Positions 33,813 through 36,282 of a stretch of 36,282 nucleotides of DNA are shown here, in pieces; positions within the stretch are counted from its first letter, which is position 1; each line of letters begins with the position of its first letter. Source of the stretch: Desulfarculales bacterium UBA702 (GTDB lineage: Bacteria; Desulfobacterota; Syntrophobacteria; Syntrophobacterales; Syntrophobacteraceae); contig DBMI01000077.1 of the NCBI GenBank assembly GCA_002298165.1, positions 1 through 36,282 of the forward strand, read 5' to 3'. Below the pieces are notes generated by a model. That model was not told the DNA's origin and made no database searches. It saw nothing but the letters and a program-made list of their open reading frames with translations. The position numbers and the translations under genes are program-made.

Positions 33813-35009
33813 ATGAAAAATTTCTTTAGAGTTGCCCTGGTTTCAATTGTTGCCCTGACCCTACTCGTGCCTGCGGTCTCTTTTGCGCAGGAAACAATAA
33901 AAGTTGGAATAATTTTGCCGACAACGGGTGAAAAGGCGAAATTCGGAGAGATCGAAAAGAAGTCCTTCGAAATGGCGCTCGAAGAAATAAATGCCGCGGG
34001 AGGTGCAAACGGTAAAAAGATTGAATTTGTCTATGAAGATGATACAGGCAGGCCCGACGTTGCACGCTCAGCCGCCGAGAAGCTCATAACCAAGGACAAG
34101 GTGGTTATGCTCGGAGGCGGTTACGGCAGCTCGGAAACATTCGCGATTGCAGGGGTTGCGCAGCAGAGCGGAATCCCGTTTCTCGTCGCGACGGGATCTG
34201 ACGACAAAATTACTGAAATGAAATGGGATTATGTTTTCCGCATCAATCCTCCGGTCAGCGAATATCCCAAGGCGCTGGAGTCCTTTCTCACCGACGTCGT
34301 TAAGCCAAAAACAGCCGCGATTCTCTATGAAAACACCAATTTCGGTTCATCCGGGTCGAAGTCATTCCAGAAAACCTGCGAGGACATCGGCATCAAAGTC
34401 GTTATGTCCGAGGGTTACCAGAGCGGCGGGGGGGATTTCAAGCCGCTGCTGGTCAAGGTCAAGCAGGCCAATCCCGACCTGGTGTACATGATTTCCTACC
34501 TGATGGATGCCTCTCTGCTGATGAACCAGTCGATGGAACTGAAGCTCAATCCCAAACTGTTCGTTGGCGGCGGAGCCGGTTTCACCCTGCCCGAATTCGG
34601 CCAGAATGCCGGCAAGGCCTCCCAGATGGTTTTCTCCGCCACCCTGTGGTACCAGACGCTTCCCTACCCCGGAGCGGCCGACTACTACAACAAGTTCGTA
34701 AAGCGCTACAACATGGATACAGAATACCACGGAGCGGAAGGCTATGCGTCCGCCTATGTCATCGCCGATGCGCTGAAGCGCGCCAAGGCGGTTACTCCGG
34801 ATGATGTCCGGGAATCGCTTGCGCAGACCGATATGATGACGGTTTTCGGTCCGGTCAAATTCGTAGCGTACGAAAAGATGGCCAATCAGAACAAACTCCC
34901 AACCTACCTGGTCCAGTGGATCGACGGCAAGCTCGAGATGGTCTGGCCCAAGGAAACCGCAACAAAGCCCTACAGCTACCCGATTGAGTGGGAAAAGATC
35001 TGGAAGTAA
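33813..35009 (+). CDS. Liv-type ABC transporter substrate-binding protein (system 2)
   Basis: A 398-residue periplasmic binding protein of the LivK family. A clear signal peptide (residues 1-25, ending VSFA before QE) is followed by IKVGIILPTTGEKAKFG and VMLGGGYGSSETFAIAGVAQQ. GGAGGAGG precedes the ATG. It differs strongly from the system 1 binding protein and so likely has another ligand, possibly branched-chain amino acids or amides. The late segment TVFGPVKFVAYEKMANQNKLPTYL, with QWIDGK, is typical of the family C-terminal lobe. It heads the operon that runs off the right edge. Confidence 0.9.
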   Translation: MKNFFRVALVSIVALTLLVPAVSFAQETIKVGIILPTTGEKAKFGEIEKKSFEMALEEINAAGGANGKKIEFVYEDDTGRPDVARSAAEKLITKDKVVMLGGGYGSSETFAIAGVAQQSGIPFLVATGSDDKITEMKWDYVFRINPPVSEYPKALESFLTDVVKPKTAAILYENTNFGSSGSKSFQKTCEDIGIKVVMSEGYQSGGGDFKPLLVKVKQANPDLVYMISYLMDASLLMNQSMELKLNPKLFVGGGAGFTLPEFGQNAGKASQMVFSATLWYQTLPYPGAADYYNKFVKRYNMDTEYHGAEGYASAYVIADALKRAKAVTPDDVRESLAQTDMMTVFGPVKFVAYEKMANQNKLPTYLVQWIDGKLEMVWPKETATKPYSYPIEWEKIWK

Positions 35010-35019
35010 GTAGAACCCG

Positions 35020-35064
35020 AAGGGGGCTGTCGTCCACGGTAGCATGACAGCCCCCTTTCTTTTT
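35020..35064 (+). terminator. Terminator-like hairpin between binding protein and permease genes (system 2)
   Basis: A perfect 12-bp stem AAGGGGGCTGTC/GACAGCCCCCTT (35020-35031, 35046-35057) is followed by TCTTTTT. It lies 11 bp after the binding-protein stop and 25 bp before the livH start. It would end most transcripts or stabilise the binding-protein mRNA, leaving the permease genes on read-through. Confidence 0.8.
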
Positions 35065-35089
35065 AGTGCCGGCACGGGAAGGATTTGCA

Positions 35090-35965
35090 ATGGAAATGTT
35101 TATCCAGACGCTTGTCGCAGGCATTCTCATCGGCGGCGTCTACGCTTTGATCGGTCTTGGGATGACCCTTATCATGGGCGTCATGCGCATAATCAACCTG
35201 GCGCACGGGCAGCTCATGATGGTGGCCATGTACATCACTTTTCTGCTCTTCCAGTACCTTCACCTGGACCCCTACTTCGCGCTCCTGGTCGCCATGCCTG
35301 CCCTCTTCCTGCTCGGCGTGGTCATCCAGAAATATCTCCTAAACCCCCTTCTCAACGTCGACTCCGTAATCCCTCAAAATCAGATCCTGATGACCGTCGG
35401 CATAGGAATGGTCCTGACCGAAACGATCCGGTTCTTCTTTCACTCCGATTACAAGTCGGTAAAAACATCGTACAGTTCCGCCACCTTCATGATCGGCTCC
35501 ATTTCGTGGAACGTTCCCATGTTCGTGGCGTTCGGGCTGGCTGTGCTTCTTACTGTCTGCCTGTTCATCTTTCTTCTTAAAACCGATGCAGGAAGGTCCG
35601 TTCGCGCAACCGCACAGAACAAGGATGCGGCCCTGATCATGGGGATCAACGCGGAGTGGATCACCCAGCTTACCTACGGTCTGGGTGCGGCCATGGCCGC
35701 GGCCGGCGGAACCCTGCTCCTCCCGATTTACTACCTTTTCCCCGACGTCGGCGGGCCCTTCACGCTGAAAGCATTTATCATCACCGTTCTCGGCGGGCTG
35801 GGCAGCACTGTGGGGGCTATTTTCGGGGGGCTGGTTCTCGGCGTGGCCGAATCCCTGGGGGCCACCTACGTTTCCATGGCTCTCAAGGATGCCTTCGGAA
35901 TGGTCATTTTCGTTCTCGTGCTCGTCTTCATGCCGGGCGGCCTGAAGACGCTGACCAAGGTATAA
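35090..35965 (+). CDS. livH: Liv-type ABC transporter permease LivH (system 2)
   Basis: A 291-residue polytopic LivH-family permease, opening MEMFIQTLVAGILIGGVYAL with IINLAHGQLMMVAMY in the first loop and ending FMPGGLKTL. The ATG at 35090 is chosen because AAGGA lies 7 nt upstream; the frame is open from 35066. It forms the transport channel with the LivM protein encoded next. Confidence 0.92.
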   Translation: MEMFIQTLVAGILIGGVYALIGLGMTLIMGVMRIINLAHGQLMMVAMYITFLLFQYLHLDPYFALLVAMPALFLLGVVIQKYLLNPLLNVDSVIPQNQILMTVGIGMVLTETIRFFFHSDYKSVKTSYSSATFMIGSISWNVPMFVAFGLAVLLTVCLFIFLLKTDAGRSVRATAQNKDAALIMGINAEWITQLTYGLGAAMAAAGGTLLLPIYYLFPDVGGPFTLKAFIITVLGGLGSTVGAIFGGLVLGVAESLGATYVSMALKDAFGMVIFVLVLVFMPGGLKTLTKV

Positions 35966-35976
35966 CAGGGGAAAAG

Positions 35977-36282
35977 ATGAAACAGCAGCATGCAAAGATA
36001 GCAGCAGTCGCACTCCTTGTACTATTTCCGCTCATCATCCATTCCGATTACTATCGGCATATATTCATCATCGCCCTCATGTGGGTGGTGATCGGTTCCT
36101 CGTGGAACCTGCTTGCCGGGTACACCGGGCAGATATCCTTCGGCCATGCCATCTTTTTCGGGGTCGGCGCCTACGCGGCGGGCCTGTGCACCACCAAGCT
36201 CGACATCTCCCCCTGGTGGGGCATGCTCCTGGGAGGGCCGGCGGCAATGGTCTTCGGTTTCTTACTCGGCTGGATATGCTTC
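35977..36282 (+). CDS. livM: Liv-type ABC transporter permease LivM (system 2), cut by the window end
   Basis: The first 102 residues of a LivM-family permease. After a hydrophobic N-terminus the family hallmark SWNLLAGYTGQISFGHAIFF appears, followed by GVGAYAAG. AGGGGAAAAG lies before the ATG, 11 bp after livH. The frame is open to the last base of the window; the ATPase genes presumably follow outside. Confidence 0.9.
   Translation, partial: MKQQHAKIAAVALLVLFPLIIHSDYYRHIFIIALMWVVIGSSWNLLAGYTGQISFGHAIFFGVGAYAAGLCTTKLDISPWWGMLLGGPAAMVFGFLLGWICF

Overview
The window is bacterial chromosome of moderately high GC. Gene content suggests an anaerobic or microaerophilic Gram-negative bacterium, most likely of the Desulfobacterota (the Syntrophobacter / sulfate-reducer side of the old Deltaproteobacteria). 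The pointers are an indolepyruvate:ferredoxin oxidoreductase, a membrane-bound heterodisulfide-reductase-like complex, two GAFTGA-type sigma-54 activators, a TrpB2-type tryptophan synthase beta chain, a quinol-type NO reductase and intergenic palindromic repeats. This is inference from gene families; no rRNA, tRNA, CRISPR array, integrase or transposase was seen.

Layout: 1-3.0 kb has a repeat pair, a small unknown protein and two minus-strand response regulators, one lacking the phospho-acceptor Asp. 3.4-12.7 kb is one plus-strand transcription unit: consensus promoter, leader with a Tyr-rich mini-ORF and an intrinsic-terminator hairpin, a complete Liv-type ABC importer (binding protein, two permeases, two ATPases), a phenylacetate-CoA ligase family protein, and IorA-IorB, closed by a strong bidirectional terminator. 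I read it as an importer plus ferredoxin-linked oxidation route for aromatic amino acids or aryl acids. 12.7-15.3 kb is a convergent HdrB plus membrane HdrC/cytochrome pair. 15.9-23.8 kb is a mixed set: hemerythrin, MDR oxidoreductase, penicillin-binding protein 1A, ferredoxin-nitroreductase, adenine deaminase and a ferritin-like protein.

23.9-25.5 kb holds trpB2 on the minus strand behind what reads as a complete tryptophan attenuator: a 12-codon leader peptide with tandem Trp codons, mutually exclusive 1:2 and 2:3 helices and a 3:4 terminator. It is followed by ftsH (TTG start), an MFS transporter with an apparent ATC start, a GAF sigma-54 activator divergent from a norZ-type NO reductase, and the start of a second Liv-type importer that runs off the right edge.

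The strongest regulatory result is the Trp attenuator in front of a stand-alone trpB2. The second is the Tyr-rich leader in front of the aromatic import/oxidation operon, which is less certain because its geometry does not match classical attenuation.
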